NCBI GenBank assembly: GCA_019914995.1
Contig: CM034131.1
Span: 9,022,501-9,086,500, forward strand
Length of the DNA stretch: 64,000 bases
Origin: Acanthochlamys bracteata
Lineage: Eukaryota > Streptophyta > Magnoliopsida > Pandanales > Velloziaceae
Reading direction: 5' to 3'
Shown here: one piece after another, positions 23,048 to 34,398 of the stretch
How the letters are laid out: every line of letters begins with the position of its first letter
Position numbering within the stretch: the stretch's first letter is position 1
Translations under genes and position numbers: made by a program
Notes under the pieces: model-generated
The model's input: only the letters and a program-made list of their open reading frames with translations
Told to the model about the DNA's origin: nothing
The model's database searches: none

Positions 23048-23756
23048 AATCAGTTAGTTTTATTGCACATATATATATGAATAATCTGGAGATCAACTGT
23101 ATCCTATGAACATGCATATCCATCCTACCTAGTTTTATATATATTTTTGAGGTAGACTATAACTGTTAGTGTTACCATATGTTTCCACCTATATATATAT
23201 AACTGAGAACTTGTAAGCTATATATTGTATATTTGATAATATTTAGTATACATTATTAACTTTGCTCTTTATTTGCCATTAATTAAACTCGATCAGTGAT
23301 TAAACTCGATGATATGTATGGAACAATATGATCATACATATCTACTGGGTCTCTGATAAAATTCTTATCATTGTGGTTATTTTTCTCTGTTAAACAACAA
23401 TGCATTCGTTTTGTTGTTAACCATTTTAAAGTGTTAGCTGATCAGCTTTGTATGACAAATTGATTCAACAGTGGTACATACACTTCTGTGTACTTCTACA
23501 ATATACGTACATTGCTTCTACCTATATATATATATGAGAAGCTTTAGCTGCCAATTGCAATAATATTGCACCAAATCAAGAACACCCAAATGCACACAAC
23601 TCTACCATGGTTTAAGTTTCTAAAGAGAAGCACAACCAAATTCCCAACTTTGCCTAAATTGAAGAACTTCTCCAATAGATAGTCTCTATAAATTTACACA
23701 ACCACAACTCCATATACATACATAGAAGAGCAAGCCTCCCAGTCCCTGATCGACCA
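23048..23756. other. 3' UTR and promoter-like spacer
   Basis: AT-rich, with TATATATATATA at 23523-23534, which would be the TATA box of the following PELPK-like copy (ATG at 23757, about 220 bp downstream). No other gene seen. Confidence 0.45.
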
Positions 23757-24359
23757 TGTCTTCTCGCGATTGCAAGATCTATCTCCTTCATTGTTCTGCT
23801 CGTTAGTCTTCTATGGCATCATGAGTACTGTTTGCCATGGAACTCACTTTCTCCTAGAAGTTATAAAATTAATGCCTTCATTGCTGAAGCCCTCAGAGAT
23901 TTCACATTTGCCAGAACTGCCAGTACCGCTAAACTTGAATACCACCATTGCCAACTTCGCCCGAGCTACCACCATTTGCAAAGGCGCAAGAATTTCCTCC
24001 ATTACCTAAGCCAGAGCTTCTGTGATTGCCTAATAACAAGAGCTTCTTCCATTGCCTAAGCCGGATTTAATTTCATCGTTACCAAAGTTAGAGTCACCTA
24101 AGCCAGTTCCGAAGATTCCCACAACACTCCCCAACCGTGAACTGCCACCGTTGCCCAAGCCTGAGAGCTCTACCAGTTGCTGAAGCCTGATTTTGTTCCT
24201 CTAGTACCCGAGATGCCAAAACGGCCCAAGCCAGAAATACCAACACCACCAAAACCTGAGATGCGGAAGGTTCGGGCATTGCCTAAGCCTGAGATTCCAC
24301 AAATGCCTGAACTGCTAAAAAGTTACCGAAAGTGCCCGAGCTGCCTAGCTGTCCCATAG
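23757..24359 (+). pseudogene. PELPK-type proline-rich cell-wall protein pseudogene
   Basis: Intact PELPK proteins are secreted and consist of repeated Pro-Glu-Leu-Pro-Lys-like units. The copy starts ATGTCTTCTCGCGATTGC, hits a stop after 16 codons, and continues in another frame with signal-peptide-like sequence. The repeat units are spread over all three frames: HLPELPVPL, KPEIPTPPKPEM, LPKPEIPQMPELL. Many nucleotide units are still recognisable (CCTAAGCC, GAGATGCC, CCAAGCCTGAGA). Several frameshifts and stops make the copy nonfunctional. A TATA-like run at 23523 suggests a DNA-level duplicate rather than a processed copy. Confidence 0.75.
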
Positions 24360-25119
24360 TTCCCTTCCTCTCTCCACCTCATGCATACATAATCAAACTT
24401 CATTCAATTTGTATGATTATATCCGCTTAATTATTATTATATATGCATGCATATGTTGTTCTTTTTTTTGTCCTTAAAAGAATTATGTACGTATACTTAG
24501 GGTGGAAGCATGGTTGTAATACATTCCCTATTTTCTTGCGTTGCATTGTATTGCACTTGTTTATGTATATGTATGTAAGTAGAACCTTTTGGAAATCATC
24601 TTTCTGTACATGTCTGTGCATGCAGCTCATACATTGTTAACATGATTTGATTATTGTAACTACTCTGAAGTTTTCTTTATGTGTGAACTATTTTACCTAA
24701 TTCTGCTGGTCACCTGGAGATTCATACATGATAAATTCTGCATTTTCGGTACGTAGTAGGACTTTGAATGGGTAATAAGAAGCACAAGAAAACAGTTGCC
24801 AAGTAGAATGCGTTCTAATTCTATGTAAGAAATGCATAGAATTTCTAATACTAATTCTGCAAAATAAATATTATCAAATAACGAAACATAGGTAAGGAAT
24901 TGATTATGCAAAATATGTATCAACAGATAGATTAATTTCCGGAACCTTCTTTTCGTCCGAGGTTGGTTACTTTGGTTCAGTAGTTTTTCCAGAACACCAT
25001 ACTTTTCTTGTAACACTCCACGTTTCATATCCGTCTCCATGTTTGCTCCTGCTTCTCGAACCCTTACCCGAACAACGAAGAAAGAAAACTTTGATCTTTG
25101 TTTTGTGTTGCAGAAATTA
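24360..25119. other. Spacer between two pseudogenes
   Basis: No gene recognised; short frames on the minus strand lack family matches. Confidence 0.45.
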
Positions 25120-26962
25120 ATGGCTCTGCAGGCAAGTAGTGGCAGCTTCTTCTAGTTTTAAATTTGAAGACGCAGGAAAGCGGTTCTGGTGCGTGCAGTA
25201 GCTTCGCCGTTCGGAGAGTAGTGTGAGAGTTGAAGAAGAGAACAAGGTGAAGCTTGGCGGGTCGAATGTGAAGGTTACGCCTTTGGGTATTGGTGCTTGG
25301 TCTTGGGGTGATGCTTCTTAACTGGAAACGATTCTCAATGGATTGGTAAGCCATAAAAGTTTCTCTTTGAAATTTTTTTTGAAGTTTCCTGTTATGTATG
25401 CTGAAGAAGAGAAAAGGTTTTATGTTTTGATTTGTTTCATGAATCTGTGCAAGTCATTGTCGTGATAGATAATGGTTCAGAAAGTTGTAAATTTTAGCAA
25501 GATAAAATTTTTGCTTTTACAGCAAATATAGGTATTTTAACATTTAGACAAAGAAAGATTCTTTCTTGTGGGTAGTTTATAAATTTCATTCATTTCCTTC
25601 ATGAATTTGATTCAACAATGGAATTTATTTTCACATAAAAAAGATATAATTGTCTGATTAGTTAGTTATTGTTGAATGAAGTTGAGAACTGCAGTCTTTT
25701 AAACTTTCTTTTTGTTGTCTGATAGGAAGCTTAAAGCAGCAAGCTTTCAATGCTATTGTAGATGGTGGCATAACGTTCTTTGATACAGCTTGAAGTATTT
25801 GGTGCAGGGTTGGGGAATTACTCAATTTTAATTAGCTTCTTTCCCACATTAGCAATTTCGCTGGTATGATGGAACTAATTTGATAAGATGAAAATCATGG
25901 TATGCAGATTGTGAGAATAGTCACACATTGAAAATTTGGGTTGATATGATGGAGGTTGTATAGATTGGGCACTCTTACCTCAATAGCTACCTTTTAGGGT
26001 GTAGCTCTGCCTGGTTTGTTAACACAAATAATGGGAGCAATGACTCTAAAACATTGCTAGGAAGGTACCAGTTGATCATGCTTGCGGTATTCTTACCAAA
26101 GAATTCGACAATGTGGAGCACATGGTTGAGTAGTTTCTTGTTGATTTTACTGAGGAAAGAACAGCAAAGAAGTTGGTTGATATTGCTGTGGCAACAAAGT
26201 TTGCAGCTTTACCTTGGTGGTTTGGTGCAAGCAGTGTTATCTCTACTCTCAAGGGTTCATTGGTCTCTCTTCTGTCGACCTTTATTAACTAGATTAGTCT
26301 GATATTTTTTTAGCTTCTGACACTTTTCCTGGCTATCTTCTGTATACCTAGATGACCTCTGATTCTTTTCTCAGGCCAGGAATATGGGGAAATGAAAGTA
26401 AGATCTGCAAATCATCAAATTCCTTAAAAATGTTTAAGTGCTGCTGTTTCTGCGTAAAGACATGATCCAGTAAACATAAGAATCATTGCCTCATTGATGG
26501 AAATTCTATTCAGTTTTAGTTCCTGTAACTCTTTACTTTGCACAGCTACTACATCTGATAAACATAATCAAGGAAATTGGGCAGAAATATGAAAAAACAC
26601 CCTACTCAGGTTATACTTTGCCCTTTCCATTTTGCTATATGACTTATTCTGAACTTAATTGTGTAGGGTAAGCTTCATCTTAAGAGTTATGGAACCAAGC
26701 CTATTGTATTAGAATTCACGGAGTTTTGGTACTATTTTGAGCCATAATATTGTAGAATTAACTGACAACTATGTTGTTTCTGTTGCCTAATATTGTTACT
26801 TTTGCTTGCAGGTTGTACTTAACTGGTTCAGGAAAATGTTATGCCTATTCCTAGAGCCCAAAAATGCGGAACAGGCTGCAGTGTTTGTAGGTTCTGTTCG
26901 TTGGAAGCTTTCAAAGGATGAAATTCGAAGAGCTCTACTCACTTGCATCGAAATAGTCCTAT
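25120..26962 (+). pseudogene. Aldo/keto reductase (At1g06690-like, plastid) pseudogene
   Basis: The intact relatives are plastid-targeted NADPH-dependent aldo/keto reductases. Homologous blocks appear in order on the plus strand: [20 protein letters not shown] and [12 protein letters not shown] (25224-25320), KQAFNAIVDGGITFFDTA (about 25737-25793), DIAVATKFAALPWWFG then SSVISTLKGSL (about 26180-26265), IKEIGQKYEKTPTQ (about 26560-26610), and KNAEQAAVFVGSVRWKLSKD (about 26860-26920). Retained GT-AG-like borders show this was an intron-containing copy. A one-base shift and stops in the transit-peptide region, a TGA replacing the codon after FDTA, loss of the catalytic Tyr region and further shifts mark it as dead. 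The middle exons with the rest of the barrel are missing. Confidence 0.85.
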
Positions 26963-29632
26963 AATAGGGCGTGTTTACCAACACTTTAAACTCCAATTTT
27001 TTCAACCTCATTTTTAATATAAAATAAATAAAATTTTTTAAATACATAATAAAAAGCTGAGTTCGATTGTAAAGTACTTGGTATTTGTACTTGCACAATA
27101 CTTTGTACAGATAATAAGAGCTAATATATACGTTAAGTTCTAGATTATAGCATTGTTAGATGGGATTCGAGTAGAACTCAATCCCAAAAGCTAGCTGAAA
27201 TGTGAGACTTCCGAAACCCATATAAACAACACCTAGCTTGCACCAAAAAGTAATGTCGAATGCAACAAGACAACAAGTATATCAGTACGTATATCTGGAT
27301 CCTATACTCGTGCGTCTGTATTTGGCCCTGCATTCATTAGGCTCCATTTCTAGAGCCCAATGTTTGCAACTGATGTATTTCTACTTCTAGATTCAGCAGT
27401 GGATAAGATTTTGCTAAGTATCACTTTCTGAAGGGATAAGGTGCATCATTTCAAGTTGTCTATGGTCCAGGACTCCCCGTAATTCTGATTGAGACTGCTA
27501 CTCTTAGCAGAGCCGTCAATAGAACAACATTTTTTGTGTTTGCATTAAGCTAGAAGTAGTAGCAGTGGTTTTGTTCTTCTCTAATATTTATATTATGCAA
27601 AATCTCTAGCTGCAGCTTCATAGCAGAGGAACCAAGGAGGACTTCCTTGTCAGAGTTGAACATGAAGAAGAAGATGAAATGATATAGACATGATTCAACT
27701 GGTAGTGTAGTTTTGTCAAGGAGCTCTTTAATGCTATACAGTTTACAGAAAGAGCAATGAAGGGCAAAGCAAGAACAAGCCATCCAGGTATTGTATTGGG
27801 AATGAAACTTTTGGCATTCTTGAAACTTGGATTATGAGCATGTTATGCTGGAACTTGGAACAAAAAAATTCCAATAGCCACAAGTGTGGTACTAGTGGTA
27901 GGGATGGAATCTCAAATCATGAGCCACATATACATACACTTAAATTTCTCTGCCAACAGATTGATTTTGTAGAGGATCTTCTTCCTTGCTCAGAACTAAA
28001 AAGAACGTAAAACTCTTGTATTGCATCGCATTGAGTTTGCATCTTCCAATGAACAACCCTCCAAAAAGAGAAAAAGAATTAGCAACCTTCTATCTTTCTC
28101 AAAAGAAAATTTTGGTTGATAAAAATAATTTTAGTTTACTTAAATCGATAGATTAATGCGTAAGAGAGTCTATTATTAAATTTCAGTAACTACTGAAATA
28201 TACACCTACATTCTTGACTATTCTAAAAATAATTTGTCAATTTCTTTATAAAAAGATATTTTAACTCTGAAAACTCATTGTTTCGTACTTATAATTTGTT
28301 TGTCAAGGGTGACTGTTTATATTAGTTTGAACACTCTGATTCTTTGAATTAGCTTTTGGGATTGAGTTATACTCAAGGTCAATCTAATATGAAGGACACC
28401 TAATATTGAGATGTTCAATAAGAGAGACCAGTCTCTTAAAGGGACATGCAAGGCTTTGTTTTAGCACCACCACCACCTATAAGAACTAAATGCTAAACGA
28501 AAGAAAGAAGACTTTAAAGTAAATTGATAAACTCACTAGTACCACTTTTGTTTCTTCTCATTCGCTTTTAAATATTGACATTATTATGTGCTATATATGC
28601 ATGCCATATTCATTCATTCTGAGAGTCTACAAACAATGCTCCATTGGTATTGCTTCCTTAAAGTTCAGGACCCATGATAGATATCTTTCTTATCACCAAA
28701 AATCTTGATCCACCATGATAGCAATGGTCCTGAAATTCTTTCAAAGAATTTTGTTTCATTGATCAGATCCATACCGATGCTGAATGAATGAATGCTCTAA
28801 TGACTTTCTTATTACTCTTATGCCTATTCAGCACCTACTAGTCTGAGTGTAGGATTGAGATATGAGCCATAAAATCAAACACAATGTTAATTTCATGCCC
28901 ATGATTTATGATAATGTAGATGTGAAGCTTGCTTTTATGAAAATAATCGTCTTCACCATAGTCGGCTTATGTCTTTAAGATTGAGCATCAAGATCTTTTC
29001 CGCAATATAATGTCCTACATTTCATTTTGGTCTTTTAGTTTTTCCTCCAGACTTGTTAGTATATATTGAACTGCTTCAATAGAAGTAATTGTTTCTAATT
29101 TGTTTCATATTAGGCTAAAAAAAATTTTTTACAAAAAAAGTTTTAACAAGACCTTAATATGATATGAAAATGATGCTCATGTCCTTTTCACATATCTGGA
29201 CCCATTTTGTTTTAATTCCTACAGATCACATCTTAAATTCCACAGAAGAACTCCTGCTTTTCTTTTTTCTAAATAAGTACTTCCATACAACGAAAGACGG
29301 ATAACAGCAAAGAAATGCAAAGGAAGTAAAGAAAAACTCTGTTATTTTTCTTCGACCAGGTTCTGCAAAGACATAACTGAGCAACAAGTGCTGGAAAGAA
29401 AAAGGTTTGAGTTTTTTGCATTACTGCTTTATTGTTGGATTGCTTTTGCAGATAAGTTTTGTTTAGCGCCATGTTTTGTTATGAATCTGAAAATTTGGAG
29501 AGAAAAAGTTTTTAGCTCGTGTGTTTCATGTTATGAATGTTATTAAGATACTTGCATGGACAAATTGTAGTTAGTTTTCTTCATCATGTGAAAACTAAAC
29601 TTTCTTTCTTTTCTTCTTGATCTCTGTTATAG
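26963..29632. other. Long spacer and likely PIF-gene promoter/leader
   Basis: 26967-27060 has one end resembling the family B elements (GGGCGTGTTTACCAACA). The rest holds only short frames. The last few hundred bases (about 29250-29632) probably include a noncoding 5' exon and a leader intron of the PIF-like gene, because an acceptor (TGTTATAG) ends at 29632, just before its ATG. Confidence 0.4.
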
Positions 29633-29639
29633 TTGAACA

Positions 29640-31764
29640 ATGAACCATTTGGTTCCAGACTGGTTCTTGGAAGATAACTCCAGACCTTCTCATGATAATC
29701 TCCACTCCATCACAAATCAGAAAATACCAACAAGGTTTGCTCCAACTATCTACCATGTAATTCCCCTCTTTTTTTTTGGTCTACAAAATTCTAGCTGAAT
29801 TTTCATTGCTTTCACAGAGTAGACACCGATCTCGTAGAGCTCTTATGGCAAAATGGTCATGTTGTATTGCAAAGCCAAAATCATCGCAAGCCTCAAGAAT
29901 CTGAAAGACAGGAACTTGAATCAAAATGTATAGGATCAGTTGTGAATTCAGGCAACCTTCAAGAGTATGAGAATGCTCCATGGTACCATTACCCGCTAGA
30001 TGAATCGCTTGAGAAAGAAATCTTTGGAAATTTCTTTTATGATGATATTGGTTCAAATCCAAAACCAAGCAAAGACATCACTGTAGGAGTAAAGCATGTG
30101 TCATCAGTAGAAAACAGTGTTCTTTTAGAATCAGATTCTAGAAGTTGTTCTGGATTGAGTGTTCAGGAGAAGGCAATCGCAAACAACCCTGCAGCAGCTG
30201 TATTTAAAGCTTTATACGAAGGAGATGCAATCCCGCCTACGCCAAAATCAAGTTTAATCAGTTCATCATCAGTTCCAAGTTTGGCAAGAGAAGGTAATAT
30301 AAACTTCTCAAATTTCCGGAGGCCAGCTACAAAAGTTGAATCTTCATCAGTGAGGCCGACAGTAGTTGGAAATCGGGTTGCTGGTGAGGTAGGTGAACCT
30401 TCACCACTGAAGCCTATAGGATCAATTTGCAGTAGCAACAAAACCCAAAATGAAAGGAGCCAGACTTTAAGTAATGATTTAACTGGTGCTGCAACAAAAC
30501 AACCACCGCACGAGAGATTTAGGACAAACAATTGCGAACTTACGATACCTTCATCTTCTGGTGCATCTGGGAGCAGTTTTGCTAAGACAGGACATCGGAG
30601 CACCAGTAATCAGGGCTACAAAAGGAAGGGAAGAGACCGTGAGGAGTCTGAGTATCAAAGTGAGGTAATCTATCAACCAGCTAAAGTTTCATTTTACTAA
30701 ATCATTCATATGAACAAGAGAATTTGAAACTCTCATGCGGAAATTTGTATGCAGGATGCAGAATTTGAATCAATTGATGCGCATAAACCTGAAAAGCGGT
30801 CAGCATCAGCACGCAGAAGCCGTGCTGCAGAAGTGCACAATCTCTCTGAAAGAGTAAGATTTCGAGCAAATAACACAATAAGTCCGAGGGTTTTAACATG
30901 CAGCTGAACTTTTTTGTTGTTGTGTCATAGAGAAGAAGAGATAGGATTAATGAAAAGATGAGGGCACTTCAAGAGCTCATACCTCACTGCAACAAGGTGC
31001 ATACTATTGTCTTTCTTTCCCTCTCAACCTGATAGTTTCATTTCTTGATATCCAAAAATTATTGAAGTTTACTGTACTACAAGAATCTTAAATCTGCAAT
31101 GCGAAGGAAACTGAACATTTTGTAACTTCCAGTCAGATAAAGCTTCAATGCTGGATGAAGCAATCGAGTATTTGAAGTCGCTACAATTACAAGTTCAGGT
31201 ATGACTACAAAAACGCTCGTTTACAAGGGTAGTGTTCATTTGAAATTTAGGACTAGAGGTTTCAGTTTCTTACAAATTTTGCAGATAATGTGGATGGGGA
31301 GTGGCATTGCACCGATGATGTTCCCAGGAATCCAACAGTATATGTCGCGCATGAGCATGGGCATGGGTCCTGCTCCTATGCCTTCCCTTCATACCGCAGT
31401 TCAACTACAAAGCACCCCTATAGTCACTCAGCCCCTACCTACATCTCTGCCTTTAAGTTCTGTCAATCTCCCTAATCAATTGCGAGACATCTGCCTTCCT
31501 GAAACATATGCTCAATTCCTCGGATTCCAAAACAGGCAACAACCTCCACAGGTTCGTCAATCCTCATTCTATAGTATAATCTTAACTTTTTCTTCTAAAA
31601 GTTGATTCTGTATACCCAGAATATTTGATTTAACTCACTTAGTGCAGGCCATGAATCTATATGCATATGGATCGCGCATGGAACAGCAGAACCAGCCGTC
31701 AGCAACAGTTGGTAATAGTCGTCTGTCTGCAGGTGCAAGAGTCCCCTCAGAAAATTATCAATAG
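29640..31764 (+). CDS. PIF4: Phytochrome-interacting bHLH factor, PIF4/PIF5-like
   Basis: Nuclear bHLH transcription factor of light and temperature signalling, 518 residues. Seven coding exons: 29640-29734, 29818-30664, 30755-30853, 30931-30996, 31133-31198, 31285-31551 and 31648-31764, all GT-AG and in phase. The N terminus has the phyB-binding (APB) motif at residues 39-52, [15 protein letters not shown]; the usual Gln after the Gly is His here. The bHLH domain lies at about residues 333-391: [20 protein letters not shown], then [20 protein letters not shown] and [17 protein letters not shown], with the H-E-R DNA-contact set. [15 protein letters not shown] after the bHLH is typical of PIF4/5. 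I saw no clear phyA-binding motif. A leader intron ends 7 bp before the ATG. Assignment within the PIF4/PIF5 pair is uncertain. Confidence 0.93.
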
Positions 31765-32710
31765 AACCAGTCTGGTATGTCATGCTCAACCTGAAATTCA
31801 GTGATGAATTTGACATCTTGTTATTGAATTATATTAACCAGTCTAATTTACATGTTGTACTACAGCATGAACCAATTTTTGACGATGTGTTTGGTACCCT
31901 ACAACAGCAGCTAATAAAAAGAGATGCAGGGAATTTCTTTCTTTTTTTTTCTTTTTCTTCTGTAAATGGGAACATAACATAAACATAAGTTCATAGTACT
32001 ATGTCAACAGGTTATTGATGGCCCTGTGACTCCACTGATCTGATTAATGTACCGACAAATTTGTACTTCACAATTCTTATTCCTTCCTCTACGGAAGGTT
32101 ATATATTGCTTCAGTCCTTTTCAGTATATCTATGTCAATAGATGAGTTGGTTTCGTGTCTTTATTTTACTTGTGTTTTTTGCATCTAATTCCTGCTATTT
32201 CTCCGTATGCTCCATGCAAACTCATTGAAAGAGCTCTCTGTTTTCTGTTTGCAATCAAATTGATGGGCTTTCTTTAAAATCAAATATTTAACATTATCAG
32301 AAATCTGCAGAGCTTATAAGTTTCTGAAACGACTAGAGTCTGTAAGATTTTTTTTTTTTTTTTTTTTAAGTTTGAAGGTTTCAGGAATAACTTTTCTGTC
32401 ATCTGTCAAATGGACCAGGTAGACAGGAGAGTGGCAGATCAAGTACTAATATCAACTTGAGCAAGTTGTACTCATGTAAGAATATAATGTTTTTTTGCTG
32501 ATAACACACCATGATCACCTATACAAGATCCATAAATTAATTTCACCTTAAGGTAAAAAGCCATTCTCATTTCTCATAATATACACAAGTGACGCTGACG
32601 AAAGTTTACTTAACAAATCAAATCAGGTTAACTTTAGCAATGATAGTTCATCTTCAGTGACAAATTTTCAATCTCAAGCTAATTCTGAAGTTTCGTCTTT
32701 TCAGATTTCG
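31765..32710. other. PIF-like gene 3' UTR and spacer
   Basis: The 3' UTR probably runs to about 32.2 kb. A T-run of about 19 bases lies near 32350-32368. No other gene recognised. Confidence 0.5.
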
Positions 32711-33115
32711 GGTGCGTTTGACAAAGCTTTTCAAAAAAATTATTTTTCAATTTTTCAGTTAATATATTTCAATACATTTTTTATAAATTTTTAAAAAAAT
32801 TTATCTAAAAATTTAGAAAATATAAAAAATTTTATAAGATATTTTTATTGCTTAAAAAAATATTTTATTTCAAAAATATTTCAAATAATTTCGAAACTTT
32901 TTAGTGCGTTTCGCTCCAGTTAAATTATTTTATTTTATTTTATTAATAAATTTTTAATAATATTTTTTAAATTTATTTAAAATTTTAAAAAATATAAAAA
33001 AATTTTACAATTTTATTATTATTTATTATTTTTTTTTTCGATTAAAAAAACCTTATTTTCCTAAATAGTATAAAAATATTTTTTATTTTAAAAGTATTTT
33101 TAAACGCTCTCTAAG
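32711..33115. mobile_element. MITE-like element(s), family B
   Basis: Starts GGGTGCGTTTGACAAAGC and ends TTTTTAAACGCTCTC. A second end-like block (TAGTGCGTTTCGCTCC) near 32901 suggests two adjoining or nested copies of about 190 and 210 bp. The A/T interior shares TTTATAAATTTTTAAAAAAATT-type blocks with other copies. Confidence 0.4.
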
Positions 33116-33994
33116 TCTGTATTCAGAACCTTAGTCTCTCAATGCTCCATGTCATTGATTGGGAGTCGAGTGGGGTCAAGAAGATTTCGATGCCAAAGAT
33201 TAAGTGGAGGGAAGGAGAGTGGAGAGTTGTTTCAGAGGACCAACCCACTACAAGAATCTAAACAGGAACAAGGATAAATATTATCAAAACTTTTTTTCCA
33301 TCATTTTCTTCAACTTTACTGGAAGTTCTCTCTAAGTTCAAACAAGACCATCTGATCTTCTAAGATTTGCACCTATCCGGCACCATAAGGTTTTTTGTGT
33401 TTCTGAATATATGCCATTCAATTGTAACCGACAAAATTCATCATTTCTGATTTTATGTTCAGATACTAATCCATATCAAGTGCTTAAAAACATTTATTTG
33501 TTTAGTTATCAAAACCAGGTGACATGTTTAGATTACTGAGACTGACTATAAAGTTATAGTTTGTTTATAATAAAATTCACAGAAGAAAAAGAAAACATTA
33601 TCTGTTCCCAGACTTATCATATGATTCCATTCTGATTGTTGGAAACTTTCCAGATAAAAAGTTTATGAATGAAAAATTTTAAACTATGTCAAACTTGTTA
33701 TAATAATTAAATGCAGGAAAGTACGTAAGATTAGTGTTAAACAGTTCTAGTCTCTATCGGTCCCCCATTTCCAAAGCTTGGAATTTATTCAAGATCATTA
33801 CATTTATTAAAAGCTAGATGACTACATACATATCACCTTAATTTGACAAGAAATTCAATGAAAACAGATAAGCTCCACATTTCAAACATTTCAAATTATT
33901 ACTTCAATTCTCTACGCGCGGAGTCATCATTGTTATCCTATAAGAAAATTTCAACTAGAAGTTACTGGTAATCTTAACTGATCAAGTCTTTGTG
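33116..33994. other. Spacer, no gene recognised
   Basis: Moderate composition, only very short frames. It includes the presumed 3' UTR of the gene on the minus strand ending at 33995. Confidence 0.45.
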
Positions 33995-34398
33995 TTACCT
34001 GTTGTTTTGAACACCTCCCTGTTCTTGAAGGCAAATGTTGGAGATTCTCATCAATGAAATTTCATAGTCCAGCACCTGCTCATGCATTGCATTACAGAGT
34101 TGGTCATGCCTCCCATTCCCAAGTAGTAACTGAAACAGTAGTGATATATGTTCATTAGAAGTTAAAATCAGAACAAAGTTGAAATTATATTTGAAACTGA
34201 CAATGGTTCAATATATACATACAGCAACGATTAAGGATACTGAAAATCCTAACACCGTGAAATCAAAATTTAATTGATGATGATTGAAGAGACCGGGAAA
34301 GAAGAGAAAACCTCTGGTTTGGTTTGCAGCAATCGACGGAGTGCATCATGAGATAGTAGAGGATCTTCTCTTGCTGGTCTGTCTTGTATAGTATTCAT
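33995..34398 (-). CDS. Small two-exon protein, unknown, 73 residues
   Basis: Minus-strand exons 34312-34398 and 33995-34129 join in phase 0 with GT-AG borders (CCAGAG|GTTTTC; TTTCAG|TTACTA). The protein is MNTIQDRPAREDPLLSHDAL, RRLLQTKPELLLGNGRHDQL, CNAMHEQVLDYEISLMRISN, ICLQEQGGVQNNR. It is predicted soluble and helical, with no signal peptide. An upstream in-frame ATG (34452) would add 18 residues. A donor-like GTAACA overlaps the stop, so a longer spliced form is possible. The promoter side has two GGCC/GGGC elements (AATGGGCCACATAAGATGGGC) as in many housekeeping plant genes. I do not recognise the family. Confidence 0.5.

Noticed and set aside
24427..24640. Overlapping frames of about 65 codons on both strands
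   Set aside because: Composed of TATGTA-type AT-rich repeats, with no protein-like composition.
30163..30603. 146-codon minus-strand frame
   Set aside because: Antisense of PIF-like exon 2.
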